Below are positions 9,822 to 18,637 of a stretch of 64,000 bases of DNA, piece after piece (position 1 is the stretch's first letter; every line of letters begins with the position of its first letter). This DNA comes from Paracoccus onchidii (GTDB taxonomy: Bacteria; Pseudomonadota; Alphaproteobacteria; Rhodobacterales; Rhodobacteraceae). The notes beneath the pieces are model-generated. The model ran no database searches and was not told where the DNA came from. It saw nothing but the letters and a program-made list of their open reading frames with translations. Location of the stretch: the NCBI RefSeq assembly GCF_028294535.1, contig NZ_JAQBIE010000003.1:171640-235639 (forward strand). The letters run 5' to 3'. The translations under genes and the position numbers were made by a program.

Positions 9822-11660
9822 TTACTCCGGGATCACCCGCACCGCGCCCTTGGCGGCGCTGGTGGTCATGGCGGCATAGGCGCGCAGCGCGGTCGAGACC
9901 TTGCGGGCGCGCGGTTTGGCGGGTTTCCAGCCCTCGGCCTCGCGTTTTTCGCGGCGGGCGGCCAGCGTGGCGTCGTCCACGACCAGTTCGATCTTGCGGT
10001 TCGGGATGTCGATCAGGATCGTGTCGCCCTGTTCGACCAGACCGATCGTGCCGCCTTCGGCCGCCTCGGGCGAGACATGGCCGATCGACAGCCCCGAGGA
10101 CCCGCCCGAGAACCGCCCGTCCGTGACCAGCGCGCATGCCTTGCCCAGCCCCTTCGATTTCAGGTAGCTGGTCGGATACAGCATTTCCTGCATCCCCGGC
10201 CCACCGCGCGGCCCTTCATAGCGGATCAGCACGACCTCGCCCGGTTTGACCTTGCCGGTCAGGATGGCGCTGACGCTGTCGTCCTGACTTTCGAAGATAT
10301 GGGCCGGCCCCTCGAATTTCAGGATGGATTCGTCCACGCCCGCCGTCTTCACGATGCAGCCATCCTCGGCCAGGTTGCCATACAGCACCGCCAGACCGCC
10401 ATCCTGCGAGAAGGCATGTTCCTTGGTGCGGATGACACCCTTTTCGCGGTCAAGATCGACCTCTTCGAAGCGCTGTTCCTGCGAGAAGGCGACCTGCGTC
10501 GGAACGCCCCCCGGCGCGGCGCGATAGAAATCATGCACGGTTGCGGATTCGGTGCGCTTGACGTCCCAACGGTCCAGCGCCTCGGCCAGCGATGCGGCAT
10601 GGACGCTGCCCACATCGGTCTTCAGCAGGCCCGCTCGGTCCAGTTCACCCAGAATGCCCATGATGCCGCCCGCGCGGTGCACGTCCTCCATGTGGACGTC
10701 ATCCTTGGCGGGGGCGACCTTGCACAGAACCGGCACGCCGCGCGACAGGCGGTCGATGTCGGACATGGTGAAGTCGATCCCGGCCTCGTGGGCCGCGGCC
10801 AGCAGGTGCAGCACGGTGTTGGTCGACCCGCCCATGGCGATGTCCAGCGTCATCGCGTTCTCGAACGCCTCGAAGCTGGCGATGTTGCGCGGCAGGACCG
10901 ACGCGTCGTCACCTTCGTAGTAGCGGCGTGCAAGATCGACGATCAGGTGACCGGCCTCGACGAACAGGCGCTTGCGGTCGGCATGGGTGGCCAGCGTGGA
11001 CCCGTTCCCCGGCAGCGCAAGGCCAAGCGCCTCGGTCAGGCAGTTCATCGAGTTCGCGGTGAACATGCCCGAACAGGACCCGCAGGTCGGGCATGCCGAA
11101 CGCTCGATCGCCTCGACCTGTTCGTCGGAATAGGCGTCGTCGGCGGCGGCGACCATGGCATCGACCAGATCCAGCGCCTTCAGCTTGCCATCCTCCAGCA
11201 CCAGCTTGCCGGCCTCCATCGGGCCGCCCGACACGAAGACGACCGGGATATTCAGGCGCAGCGCGGCCATCAGCATGCCCGGCGTGATCTTGTCGCAATT
11301 GCTGATGCAGACCATCGCGTCGGCGCAATGCGCGTTGACCATGTATTCGACCGAATCCGCGATCACCTCACGCGAGGGCAGCGAATACAGCATGCCGTCA
11401 TGGCCCATCGCGATGCCGTCATCGACGGCGATGGTGTTGAACTCTTTCGCGATGCCGCCGGCCGATTCGACCTCTCGTGCGACCATCTGGCCCAGATCCT
11501 TCAGGTGGACATGGCCGGGCACGAACTGGGTGAAGCTGTTGACGATGGCGATGATCGGCTTGCCGAAATCGCTGTCCTTCACGCCCGTCGCGCGCCACAG
11601 GCCACGGGCGCCGGCCATGTTGCGGCCATGGGTGGTGGTGCGGGAACGATAGGCAGGCAT
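9822..11660 (-). CDS. ilvD: Dihydroxy-acid dehydratase
   Basis: IlvD dehydrates dihydroxy acids to 2-keto acids in branched-chain amino-acid synthesis with an Fe-S cluster. It has 612 residues, the normal length. Cluster cysteines are seen in [12 protein letters not shown] near residue 120 and [15 protein letters not shown] near residue 195; the C-terminal domain shows [19 protein letters not shown]. The start [17 protein letters not shown] at 11660 follows AAAGGAGAA. Another pathway gene, ilvC, is 1.4 kb away on the same strand. Confidence 0.97.
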   Translation of the reverse strand: MPAYRSRTTTHGRNMAGARGLWRATGVKDSDFGKPIIAIVNSFTQFVPGHVHLKDLGQMVAREVESAGGIAKEFNTIAVDDGIAMGHDGMLYSLPSREVIADSVEYMVNAHCADAMVCISNCDKITPGMLMAALRLNIPVVFVSGGPMEAGKLVLEDGKLKALDLVDAMVAAADDAYSDEQVEAIERSACPTCGSCSGMFTANSMNCLTEALGLALPGNGSTLATHADRKRLFVEAGHLIVDLARRYYEGDDASVLPRNIASFEAFENAMTLDIAMGGSTNTVLHLLAAAHEAGIDFTMSDIDRLSRGVPVLCKVAPAKDDVHMEDVHRAGGIMGILGELDRAGLLKTDVGSVHAASLAEALDRWDVKRTESATVHDFYRAAPGGVPTQVAFSQEQRFEEVDLDREKGVIRTKEHAFSQDGGLAVLYGNLAEDGCIVKTAGVDESILKFEGPAHIFESQDDSVSAILTGKVKPGEVVLIRYEGPRGGPGMQEMLYPTSYLKSKGLGKACALVTDGRFSGGSSGLSIGHVSPEAAEGGTIGLVEQGDTILIDIPNRKIELVVDDATLAARREKREAEGWKPAKPRARKVSTALRAYAAMTTSAAKGAVRVIPE

Positions 11661-11700
11661 AGCTATTCTCCTTTGGCTCGGCGCATGTCTTTACCATTGC

Positions 11701-11745
11701 TTGCACCGGAAGGAAATTGCCGAAATGCCCTTGGAAGCGGTGCAA
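11701..11745 (-). promoter_or_regulatory. Inverted repeat in the ilvD leader
   Basis: TTGCACCG (11701-11708) and CGGTGCAA (11738-11745) are a perfect 8-base inverted repeat around 29 bases, 41-85 bases upstream of the ilvD start. It could be a leader hairpin or an operator. No leader peptide rich in Ile, Leu or Val was seen. Confidence 0.3.
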
Positions 11746-11755
11746 TCTGTCGCGA

Positions 11756-11773
11756 AGGGCGCCACCGCGCCCT
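11756..11773 (-). terminator. Hairpin at the end of the SMR transporter gene
   Basis: AGGGCGC and GCGCCCT form a 7-base stem around a 4-base loop, overlapping the stop codon on the minus strand. No T tract follows, so this is a weak terminator call. Confidence 0.35.
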
Positions 11774-12086
11774 AACTGGCCAGTTTCATCACGAGGATTC
11801 CGGCAACAATCAGCGCGGCAGCCGTCAGGCGCGCGGGTGTCACCGCATCACCGAACATGACCACCCCAAGGACGAAACTGCCCACCGCGCCAATTCCGGT
11901 CCAGACCATATAGGCAGTGCCAAGCGGCAATTGTCGCATGGCAGCAGCCAATAGCCAAAAGGAAGCAATCATCCCGACAAGCATGACAGCGGTCGGCAAT
12001 GGACGTGTGAAGCCAGCGGATTGTTTCATTGCGGTCGCCCAGACGATTTCGAGAAGTCCGGCGATAAAGAGCATGAGCCAGGACAT
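11772..12086 (-). CDS. sugE: SMR family guanidinium exporter (Gdx/SugE)
   Basis: The 104-residue protein has four membrane segments. SMR proteins of the SugE/Gdx branch exchange guanidinium ions for protons. The conserved glutamate of the first helix is in LFIAGLLEIVWATAMKQS, and GTAYMVWTGIGAVGSFVLG is the typical third helix. The start MSWLML at 12086 is chosen because the frame upstream runs through a guanidine-II riboswitch. That riboswitch supports the guanidine-exporter assignment over a general multidrug role. Confidence 0.93.
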   Translation of the reverse strand: MSWLMLFIAGLLEIVWATAMKQSAGFTRPLPTAVMLVGMIASFWLLAAAMRQLPLGTAYMVWTGIGAVGSFVLGVVMFGDAVTPARLTAAALIVAGILVMKLAS

Positions 12087-12105
12087 GGGAACCTTTGGTC
12101 TCGGG

Positions 12106-12151
12106 GCCGGGCCGTCCCGGCGATACTTCCCATCCTGGGGAGGTCGTCCTC
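12106..12151 (-). promoter_or_regulatory. Guanidine-II (mini-ykkC) riboswitch
   Basis: On the minus strand two hairpins carry the conserved ACGR loops: GAGG-ACGA-CCTC (12140-12151) and GCCGGG-ACGG-CCCGGC (12106-12121), joined by 18 bases. The second ends 19 bases before the sugE start. Two ACGR hairpins ahead of an SMR gene are the definition of the guanidine-II class, in which each loop takes part in binding guanidinium and the pair exposes the ribosome site. Hairpins and gene context are seen directly; ligand binding is inferred. Confidence 0.85.
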
Positions 12152-12159
12152 GGCGTAAG

Positions 12160-12188
12160 AAGATAGTTCCCGCCGCAGCACCGGTCAA
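12160..12188 (-). promoter_or_regulatory. Sigma-70-like promoter of sugE
   Basis: On the minus strand TTGACC (12183-12188) and TATCTT (12160-12165) are spaced by 17 bases. The expected start point falls a few bases before the first riboswitch hairpin, so the whole leader is the riboswitch. Confidence 0.65.
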
Positions 12189-12250
12189 GAGCTTCCGATG
12201 CGGCACGTGCCCCGCTGACAGAATGGGTATTTGCGCGAAGAAGAAGGTGT

Positions 12251-13453
12251 CTAGCGCAGTCCCAAACCGGCGCGCATCATCATGCGCCGCAACGGAGACA
12301 GGCCATAGAGACCGCCAAGCGTGGCAGCGCGCAGATCGCGCAATGGACGGAGGCTGGCCTGGCTGGCACGATTGAGCGCATCGATCCCCATGAGGCGTGC
12401 ATAGGCTTCGGGGCGCCGCGCGCGTTCATAGGCGCGCAAAGCGTCGCGGTTGCCCGGTTCGGTCCGTGACAGGTCAATCAGCGCGGACAGATCGGCAAGG
12501 CTCATGTTCAGGCCCTGCGCGCCGATTGGTGGCACGACATGCGCAGCCTCGGCGATGAGCGCGACATGGGGCGCGACGAAGCGATCAGCGATCTGGCTGA
12601 TGATCGGCCATTGCGTCAATGCCGTCGCCTGCGTCAGAGGCCCGAGCACACCGGCGGAGCGATCATTCAGATGCTGTGCGAATTCCCGGGGTGGTAGTGT
12701 CGACAGGCGCTCGATCTCGCGGCCGTTTTCCATCCAGACTACAGCAGAGCATGGTTTGCCGTCGCGATCAGGCAGGGGAACCAGCGTGAAAGGCCCGCCC
12801 GAGCGGTGGACCTCGGTCGAAACATTGTGATGGGGGCGATCATGCGTGACCGCGAATGCCAGCGCCTTTTGCCCATAGCGAAAGGTTCTGACGCCGATAC
12901 CCAGAGATTGCCGCACAGGTGAGTTGCGCCCATCTGCGCCGATCAGCAGCGAAGCCCGCAACCTGCGCCCGTGATCCAGTGTGACAATCGCCCCTTCGTC
13001 GCGTGCAATCACGTTCCGTGTGCCGGTGCCCGGGTAGAAGCGCACAGATTGCAAATGCCCCAGCCGGCCCATGATCTCGCGGCGCAGAAGCCAGTTCGGC
13101 AGGTTCCAGCCAAAGGGTTTGTCCCCGATCTCGGCGGCATCGAAATCGCGGGTGAGACGTGGGACGGAATTCCGCCCTCCGGCATCGACGATCCGCATCG
13201 TCTGAAGAGCCGTCGCGAAGGGCGCCAGCCGATCCCACAGGCCGATGCGGTCAAGCAGGTCGACCGAGGGTGTCAAAAAGGCGGTCGTGCGCAGATCGGC
13301 CCCCGCCTGCCCGTCATCGGTGATTGGGGCAGCAGGATCCACACAGACCGTCGTGAAACCCTCGGCACCGAAAGCAGCGGCGGCGATCAGGCCCGCGACA
13401 CCGCCGCCCGAAACCAGCACATCGACCTGTTCCATGTCATCGGCTTGGGGCAC
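12251..13453 (-). CDS. FAD-dependent hydroxylase of the UbiH/UbiF/Coq6 family
   Basis: This is a flavin monooxygenase of the ubiquinone-synthesis type. It shows the FAD Rossmann motif VLVSGGGVAGLIAAAAFGAEG at the N-terminus, the DG motif LLIGADGRNSPVRQ near residue 190, and the second FAD motif AEAAHVVPPIGAQGLNMSLAD near residue 300. The GD of that last motif is replaced by AE. The longest frame starts with GTG at 13453; the ATG at 13435 is equally possible. Which ring position it hydroxylates cannot be read from sequence. A small membrane protein gene lies four bases upstream. Confidence 0.85.
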   Translation of the reverse strand: MPQADDMEQVDVLVSGGGVAGLIAAAAFGAEGFTTVCVDPAAPITDDGQAGADLRTTAFLTPSVDLLDRIGLWDRLAPFATALQTMRIVDAGGRNSVPRLTRDFDAAEIGDKPFGWNLPNWLLRREIMGRLGHLQSVRFYPGTGTRNVIARDEGAIVTLDHGRRLRASLLIGADGRNSPVRQSLGIGVRTFRYGQKALAFAVTHDRPHHNVSTEVHRSGGPFTLVPLPDRDGKPCSAVVWMENGREIERLSTLPPREFAQHLNDRSAGVLGPLTQATALTQWPIISQIADRFVAPHVALIAEAAHVVPPIGAQGLNMSLADLSALIDLSRTEPGNRDALRAYERARRPEAYARLMGIDALNRASQASLRPLRDLRAATLGGLYGLSPLRRMMMRAGLGLR

Positions 13454-13457
13454 AGGA

Positions 13458-13649
13458 TCAATTTCCGGCGGTGAATGCCAGCATCACGACGAATACGGCA
13501 AGGGTCAGCACAAGGCCGATCAGCCCCAGCACCGGCAAGCCAAAGGTCGCGACAAGGGCCGCGACAACCAGCAGCACAACCAGAAGAACGGCAAAAATAC
13601 GCAGCGCAAGGCGATTATCTGCAGAAGCGGAAACATTGGTCATGGACAA
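13458..13649 (-). CDS. Small two-helix membrane protein
   Basis: The 63-residue product has a short polar N-terminus and two hydrophobic segments (LRIFAVLLVVLLVVAALVAT and VLGLIGLVLTLAVFVVMLAF). No named family is recognised. It is just upstream of the UbiH-like gene on the same strand, so the two are probably co-transcribed. Confidence 0.7.
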   Translation of the reverse strand: MSMTNVSASADNRLALRIFAVLLVVLLVVAALVATFGLPVLGLIGLVLTLAVFVVMLAFTAGN

Positions 13650-13692
13650 GAATCCCTATGGGTCGGCGCGTTCCACAACCATTTAGCCTGCT

Positions 13693-14376
13693 TCATCCGG
13701 GAAGGGCAATCTTTGTCAGAAATGCAAACAGGTCGTCATCGCGATGCATGATATGCGGAAAATCGCGGTTTTCCGGGGCCTTGCCCTGGCCAGATACCTC
13801 TGGGCCGCTATACCCGCGACCTATCAGCACAGTGCGCATTCCCAGTTCGTGAGGCACCAGAAGATTGCGGGGATCATCCTCGAACATCGCCGCCCGAGAC
13901 GGATCTATACCTGAAAGGCGCATCACCTCGGTATAGGCGCGCTGATCCGGCTTGGGGTGAAATCCGGTTTCCTCGACGCCATAGATCTCATCGAACAGGT
14001 CCAACCCGCGTGCGGTGAGAACCTTGCGGGCATAGGTGGAATCGGCGTTGGTGTGGATCAGTTTCCGTCCGGGCAGGTTGTTGATGGCCCGCGCCAGATC
14101 CGGGGCCGGGACCAGAGGCGAGAAATCGATATCATGCACCTCGGCAAGATAATCAGCCGGATCGATGGCATGTTCGGTCATCAGGCCGGCAAGTGTCGTG
14201 CCGTGCTGTTGCCAATATTCCTTGCGCAGGCGGTCCGCATCATGTGGCGCGATCTGCAGCAGCCGCATGACATAGGCGGTCATGCGGGCCTCGATCTGGG
14301 GAAAGAGCGCCATATCGGGCGGGTAAAGCGTATTGTCCAGATCAAAGATCCAGACATCGACATCTGAAAAATCCAT
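13693..14376 (-). CDS. HAD family pyrimidine 5'-nucleotidase
   Basis: The 227-residue protein is of the SDT1/Phm8-like group of HAD phosphatases. Motif I is DVWIFDLDNTLYPP at the N-terminus, with nucleophile Asp and acid Asp in DLDNT. Motif II is KLIHTNADSTYA, and motif IV is MFEDDPRNLL. The start MDFSDVDVW at 14376 gives the usual distance to motif I. Likely substrates are pyrimidine nucleoside monophosphates or related phosphates. Confidence 0.88.
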   Translation of the reverse strand: MDFSDVDVWIFDLDNTLYPPDMALFPQIEARMTAYVMRLLQIAPHDADRLRKEYWQQHGTTLAGLMTEHAIDPADYLAEVHDIDFSPLVPAPDLARAINNLPGRKLIHTNADSTYARKVLTARGLDLFDEIYGVEETGFHPKPDQRAYTEVMRLSGIDPSRAAMFEDDPRNLLVPHELGMRTVLIGRGYSGPEVSGQGKAPENRDFPHIMHRDDDLFAFLTKIALPG

Positions 14377-14441
14377 GCCGATATCGTTAGCTCGCACGTC
14401 TGCGGCTTGCAATTGTCACATATGCGGCCAATCGTATTGCC

Positions 14442-15071
14442 ATGAAAGATGACGCCTATTCCCTGATCCTTGCCGCGATCGAAGCCGGCACCTATCGCCC
14501 CGGTGACCGACTGGTCGAATCGGAACTGGCCGAACGATTCGGGGTATCGCGCACCCCGGTTCGCGAGGCCCTGCAAAGGCTTGAGACACAGGCCATGCTT
14601 GTGCGCGACGGACGCAGCCTGATCGTCGGGTCGCTGGACCACAATCAATTGGCCGAGCTATACGTGGTGCGGGCCGAGCTTGAGGCACTGGCCGCGCGCC
14701 TGGCCGCGCGCCATGCCACCCCCGAAGAAGTTCGTGTCCTGGCCCGGATGGTGGCAGAGGACCAGAAATCGATCGGCGATCCGGAATTTCTGGCCCGCGC
14801 CAACAAACGGTTTCACCACCAGCTTCATCTGGCTTCTCACAACCGGTATCTGGTGCAGCAGCTGGATCTTGTTCATCGGACCATGGCGCTGATGGCAAAG
14901 ACCTCGCTGGCGGCCGAAGGGCGGGGCGAAATGGCGTTGACCGAACACAAGAATATCGTCGACGCGATCGCTGCGGGCGATGGCGATGCGGCCGATGCCG
15001 CATTGCGCCAGCATATCTCGATGGCATGGGAAACGCGTCTGAGACTGGAGGCTGGCGGGGAACATGCCTGA
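14442..15071 (+). CDS. GntR family transcriptional regulator (FadR/FCD type)
   Basis: The 209-residue protein has an N-terminal winged helix (YRPGDRLVESELAERFGVSR, TPVREALQRLETQAML) and a helical FCD effector domain from about residue 75. Metal-binding residues of FCD proteins are plausible at the His residues of NKRFHHQLHLASHN and ALRQHISMAWE. It is the first gene of a run of four with overlapping ends (regulator, unknown, AlkA, esterase), which may be its own regulon. Confidence 0.9.
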   Translation: MKDDAYSLILAAIEAGTYRPGDRLVESELAERFGVSRTPVREALQRLETQAMLVRDGRSLIVGSLDHNQLAELYVVRAELEALAARLAARHATPEEVRVLARMVAEDQKSIGDPEFLARANKRFHHQLHLASHNRYLVQQLDLVHRTMALMAKTSLAAEGRGEMALTEHKNIVDAIAAGDGDAADAALRQHISMAWETRLRLEAGGEHA

Positions 15072-15372
15072 CGACGCGCCGCATTCCCTGTCGGAAGCAG
15101 ACCCCAAGAACCTGATTCGCGAAAGTTTCGCCATCGATGGAATCAGCGCCGCACAGTGTCGGTCGATCTTTCTCGATTGGGCATTGTCCTTGCCCGACAA
15201 TCTGGACCAGATCCAATCGATCCGGTGTCTTCTGGATCACTATGCCCCCGCAGCGACCCTGAACGACCAGCGTCACCCGATGATCGCCGTATTGGTCGAG
15301 GCCGTGCAGGCCGGGCAGCATCAGCCCCGGCGGCGGGGCGGGCGTGCGGCCCGCGTTTCACAGGCGGAATGA
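15064..15372 (+). CDS. Conserved hypothetical protein, 102 residues
   Basis: The start overlaps the end of the GntR gene by eight bases and its stop overlaps the AlkA start, so it is translationally embedded in the cluster. The protein contains ESFAIDGISAAQCRSIFLDWAL and a basic tail. No domain is recognised with confidence. Confidence 0.75.
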   Translation: MPDDAPHSLSEADPKNLIRESFAIDGISAAQCRSIFLDWALSLPDNLDQIQSIRCLLDHYAPAATLNDQRHPMIAVLVEAVQAGQHQPRRRGGRAARVSQAE

Positions 15373-16001
15373 GCCGGATGCGCCTGATCGAAACGCAGGA
15401 CGATCTGGCCGAGGGGGCCGCCTATCTTGCCGGGGCATGTCCGGTCTGGGCAAAGGTGCTGCCCACGCTTGGCCCCCTGCCCTTGCGCCGCCGCAGCGAC
15501 GGCTTTGAGGCGATCGCAAGCGCGATTGTGGGGCAGCAAATCTCGATCGCTGCGGCTGCGGCGATCTGGAAGCGTTTGGAAGACGCCGGGCTGACCGACC
15601 CTGTAGCGGTTGCCGCCGCCACCGAGGAAGAACTGCGGGCCGCCGGGCTGTCGCGCCCCAAGGCCCGCTACCTTTCGGCGATCGCAAACGCCCAACCCGA
15701 TTGGATCGCATTACGCGATCTGCCCGATGACGCGGCATTGCAACAGCTGGTCGCGCTGCCTGGCATCGGCATCTGGACGGCTGAGATCTATTTGAAATTC
15801 GCGCTTGGCCGCCGCGACGTCCTGGCCGCCGGCGATCTGGCCCTGCAAGAGGCCGCCCGCATGATGTATGGGCTGGATGCCCGTCCGACACCCGCAAAAC
15901 TGCGGGAAATGGCGCGACCATGGGCCCCATGGCGTGCGGTTGCGGCGCGCGGGCTGTGGGCCTATTACCGGCAGGCAAAAGGACGCGAGGGAATACAATG
16001 A
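15369..16001 (+). CDS. DNA-3-methyladenine glycosylase II (AlkA-like)
   Basis: This 210-residue base-excision glycosylase removes alkylated purines. It has the helix-hairpin-helix GPD core: FEAIASAIVGQQISIAAAAA, then LVALPGIGIWTAEIYLKFAL, then the catalytic Asp in LAAGDLALQEA. Its ATG overlaps the stop of the preceding gene, and its stop overlaps the start of the esterase. It is shorter than E. coli AlkA because the N-terminal domain is lacking, as in many alphaproteobacterial members. Confidence 0.9.
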   Translation: MSRMRLIETQDDLAEGAAYLAGACPVWAKVLPTLGPLPLRRRSDGFEAIASAIVGQQISIAAAAAIWKRLEDAGLTDPVAVAAATEEELRAAGLSRPKARYLSAIANAQPDWIALRDLPDDAALQQLVALPGIGIWTAEIYLKFALGRRDVLAAGDLALQEAARMMYGLDARPTPAKLREMARPWAPWRAVAARGLWAYYRQAKGREGIQ

Positions 16002-16651
16002 CTGCGCTGAAATCCGCCCGAAAAGGACCAGAAACCGCCGATTCCGTCGTGGTCTTTCTTCACGGCTACGGCGCGGATGGCGCTGATCTTCTGGGGCTGG
16101 CCGATCCGTTGTCGCCGCATTTGCCCGGCACCGCGTTTCACGCCCCCGACGCGCCGGAAAAAAGCACCGGAAACCCGTTTGGCTATCAATGGTTTCCGAT
16201 CCCATGGCTGGATGGTTCCGACGAAGCGCAGGCCCGGGAATCGATGGAACGCTCGATCAAGGCCTTGAATCTGTATCTCGACAAGGTTCTGGCCGACGAA
16301 GGCCTGAGCGCGGATCGCATGGTCGTCATCGGCTTTTCGCAAGGGACCATGATGGCGCTGCACGTCCTGCCGCGGCGCGACGAGGAAATCGCCGGAATTG
16401 TCGGCTTTTCGGGGCGGCTTCTTCGTCCCGAAACTCTGGGCGCGGAAGCCAGGGTCAAGCCGCCGGTGCTGTTGTTGCATGGCGATCAGGATCCGGTGGT
16501 TCCATTCGAGGATATGGGATTAGCCGGAACTGCGTTGGAACAGGCCGGTTTCACCGTCTATGGACATGTGATGAAGGGCACCGCCCACGGGATCGCGCCT
16601 GACGGGTTGTCGGTCGCACTGGGCTTTCTGAAAGACCGGCTGGGGAAATAG
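15998..16651 (+). CDS. Alpha/beta hydrolase, phospholipase/carboxylesterase family
   Basis: The 217-residue protein is of the esterase D/acyl-protein-thioesterase-like type. It shows VVVFLHGYGADGAD (oxyanion loop), nucleophile Ser in VIGFSQGTMMAL near residue 115, Asp in LLHGDQDPVVPFE, and His in KGTAHGIAPDGL. Its ATG overlaps the AlkA stop. Substrate unknown; esters or acyl groups of small molecules are expected. Confidence 0.88.
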   Translation: MTALKSARKGPETADSVVVFLHGYGADGADLLGLADPLSPHLPGTAFHAPDAPEKSTGNPFGYQWFPIPWLDGSDEAQARESMERSIKALNLYLDKVLADEGLSADRMVVIGFSQGTMMALHVLPRRDEEIAGIVGFSGRLLRPETLGAEARVKPPVLLLHGDQDPVVPFEDMGLAGTALEQAGFTVYGHVMKGTAHGIAPDGLSVALGFLKDRLGK

Positions 16652-16663
16652 ATCACCCGCCGC

Positions 16664-17098
16664 TCAGGCCCAAAGCGACGGCTCGGCCAGCTCGATCGAG
16701 TTTCCCGCAGGATCGCGAAAATAGATCGAACGCGCGCCGTTGGGCCAGTGAAAATCAGCTTCGATCCCCACATCGTGGGATTGAAGATGGCGGCACCAGT
16801 CATCGATATGATCGCGCCCGACCGCCATGCAAAAATGCCCCGGCCCGCGCGCGCCATGGCTCGGCACCGGCAATCGTGCATCCGGGGGTGCCGGCCTTTC
16901 CGTGGCCTCGGCACGAAATACCAGCAAGACCTGCGGATGCGGCGTATCGCCTATGCGAAAGAAAACATGCCGCCCCGGCACGGTCTGAAACGCCGTCAAA
17001 CCCATCACATCCTGCCAGAACGCGGTCGCGGCCGTCAGATCATCGGCATATAGCGCCGTTTCCATGGTTCCCAGCAATGGCGGCCTGATATCGGTCAT
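16664..17098 (-). CDS. VOC family (glyoxalase/bleomycin-resistance fold) protein
   Basis: The 144-residue protein is a two-repeat VOC fold: METALYADDLTAATAFWQDVMGL at the start and SIYFRDPAGNSIELAEPSLW at the end, with His and Glu of the metal site visible (GPGHFCMAVG, SIELAE). The ATG at 17098 is favoured because the protein then begins as relatives do. It is convergent with the esterase gene. The reaction is unknown. Confidence 0.85.
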   Translation of the reverse strand: MTDIRPPLLGTMETALYADDLTAATAFWQDVMGLTAFQTVPGRHVFFRIGDTPHPQVLLVFRAEATERPAPPDARLPVPSHGARGPGHFCMAVGRDHIDDWCRHLQSHDVGIEADFHWPNGARSIYFRDPAGNSIELAEPSLWA

Positions 17099-17196
17099 GG
17101 CCGCGATGATGCCATTGCCCCACCCGCAAGGCAATCTGTCACAGGGTTGTCACCCTTAGCCAGTATTTCATCCACATACTGAATACATGCGGGGGC

Positions 17197-17224
17197 TTGT
17201 CAGAAGCCAAGCGCGATATATAGT
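17197..17224 (+). promoter_or_regulatory. Sigma-70-like promoter of the HNH endonuclease gene
   Basis: TTGTCA (17197-17202) and TATAGT (17219-17224) are spaced by 16 bases, about 60 bases before the chosen ATG at 17285. Confidence 0.5.
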
Positions 17225-17284
17225 CGCAATCATGGATCTGACATGCCTCTAGGCAGTTTGCAACGAGGCAAGCGGGAAGGCAGC

Positions 17285-17884
17285 ATGCTGGACAAGCATC
17301 ATCAGACGGAATTTCGGACGCAGTTCGTACGCGAACCCGCGGGCCTGAAACATCACCCCGCGCTGGTTCTGAATGCGGATTACCGGCCCCTCAGCTATTA
17401 CCCCCTGTCGCTTTGGCCCTGGCAAGAGGCAATCAAGGCGGTATTTCTGGATCGAGTCTCGATCATCGCCGAATATGACGAGGTCGTGCGAAGTCAACGG
17501 CAAGCCTTCCGCATCCCTTCGGTTGTTGTCCTGAAAGATTATGTGAAACCTCAAAAGCGCGTGGCCTTCACGCGCTTTAATCTTTTTCTGAGGGATGAAT
17601 TCAGTTGCCAGTATTGTGGTGCCAAGGGTGACCTGACCTTTGACCATGTGGTGCCAAGATCACGTGGCGGGGTCACAAGCTGGGAAAATGTCGTCGCGGC
17701 CTGCAGCCCGTGCAATCTGAAAAAGGCCAATCGCAGCCTGCGCCATTGCGGCCTCACCCTGCGGCGCAAACCCAAATGCCCGACCCCCGAGGAAATGCAC
17801 GCCGTCGGCCGCCGATTTCCACCCAACCACCTGCATGAAAGCTGGATGGATTTTCTTTACTGGGACGCCGAACTGGAAAGCTGA
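17285..17884 (+). CDS. HNH endonuclease family protein
   Basis: The 199-residue protein is common as a single-copy gene in alphaproteobacteria. The N-terminal domain has ALVLNADYRPLSYYPLSLWPW, typical of this family, followed by the HNH core: CQYCG, DLTFDHVVPRSRGG, SWENVVAACSPCN. The zinc-binding Cys pairs and catalytic His are present. The ATG at 17285 is chosen because GGAAGG precedes it; the frame is open to 17243. The cellular role is not established. Confidence 0.9.
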   Translation: MLDKHHQTEFRTQFVREPAGLKHHPALVLNADYRPLSYYPLSLWPWQEAIKAVFLDRVSIIAEYDEVVRSQRQAFRIPSVVVLKDYVKPQKRVAFTRFNLFLRDEFSCQYCGAKGDLTFDHVVPRSRGGVTSWENVVAACSPCNLKKANRSLRHCGLTLRRKPKCPTPEEMHAVGRRFPPNHLHESWMDFLYWDAELES

Positions 17885-18480
17885 GCCAGCACCCCCGGCA
17901 GATCACCATATCCGGTATGCCGTCGCTGATAACGCAGCCCCAGACGGCTGGCCGCGTCCCGTGCTTTCCGGTCAAGTTCGGGGTCATGTGTTTGCGCCAG
18001 ATAGATCAGGCGGTCATAATGGGCGAAATACATGTCGCGCAATTGCGGATGCCGATCCAGCCCCATCGCACGCCAGACAAAGGCATCGAACTGCCTGACC
18101 AGAAAATCGGTCAGATAGAACGCGGTGAATTCCTGTTCCGCCCGTGCGGCATGGTCTGCGACGCCATCGAAAAAGGCATAGCAATGCGGGCCGGGTATCA
18201 TCTCGACCCCCAATTCATCACATCTCGCCTTCAGCAATCCACCGGTGCCGCAATCCGCATAGACAACGATAATCCTGTCATAAGCAGGGCGATACCGTTG
18301 CACGGCATCCTGAACCGCATCGGGGATTTTCTCGGGGCGCAAATGAAGGTCGGCAGGCAGGCAATGCAGGTCGAGATGCTGCCATCCATTTGCATCACGG
18401 ATGGCCAACAATTCGCGCGCCAAGGCCCCGCAGGCCAGCATCAGGCATGTCGGCGGTGCGACCCTAGCCCTTGTGGTCAT
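17857..18480 (-). CDS. DUF1638 domain-containing protein
   Basis: The 207-residue product has the DUF1638 pattern: LMLACGALARELLAI at the N-terminus, HCLPADLHLRPEKIPDAV, then YADCGTGGLL and PGPHCYAFF, with conserved cysteines and histidines that suggest a metal or corrinoid-related role. Family members often lie near methyltransferase/corrinoid genes, but none adjoins here. The 3' end overlaps the HNH gene convergently by 28 bases. It starts inside the end of an upstream micro-protein gene. Confidence 0.85.
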   Translation of the reverse strand: MTTRARVAPPTCLMLACGALARELLAIRDANGWQHLDLHCLPADLHLRPEKIPDAVQDAVQRYRPAYDRIIVVYADCGTGGLLKARCDELGVEMIPGPHCYAFFDGVADHAARAEQEFTAFYLTDFLVRQFDAFVWRAMGLDRHPQLRDMYFAHYDRLIYLAQTHDPELDRKARDAASRLGLRYQRRHTGYGDLPGVLAQLSSSASQ

Positions 18481-18637
18481 GCCCGCTGCGATGACCCAGA
18501 TGCACCAGCGCCGCCGCCGTCAATGCCACCAATGCCAAAGCCACCTCTGGCACACCGGCCGAGAATGAAACCCACAGGGTTACGGCCGCCCCAAGAACGA
18601 CAGCAAGGACGAGCAGCAGAAAATGCGTTAACGGCAT
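18464..18637 (-). CDS. Micro-membrane protein, 57 residues, coupled to the DUF1638 gene
   Basis: An ATG at 18637 follows a strong AAGGAGG and opens a 57-codon frame that begins MPLTHFLLLVLAVVLGAAV. It has two hydrophobic segments and a His-rich tail (HLGHRSGHDHKG). Its end overlaps the DUF1638 start by 17 bases, which fits translational coupling. No family is recognised. Confidence 0.6.
   Translation of the reverse strand: MPLTHFLLLVLAVVLGAAVTLWVSFSAGVPEVALALVALTAAALVHLGHRSGHDHKG

Noticed and set aside
9699..11954. A 751-codon open frame on the plus strand opposite ilvD
   Set aside because: Antisense shadow of ilvD with His/Gln/Arg-rich low-complexity composition and no recognisable domain.
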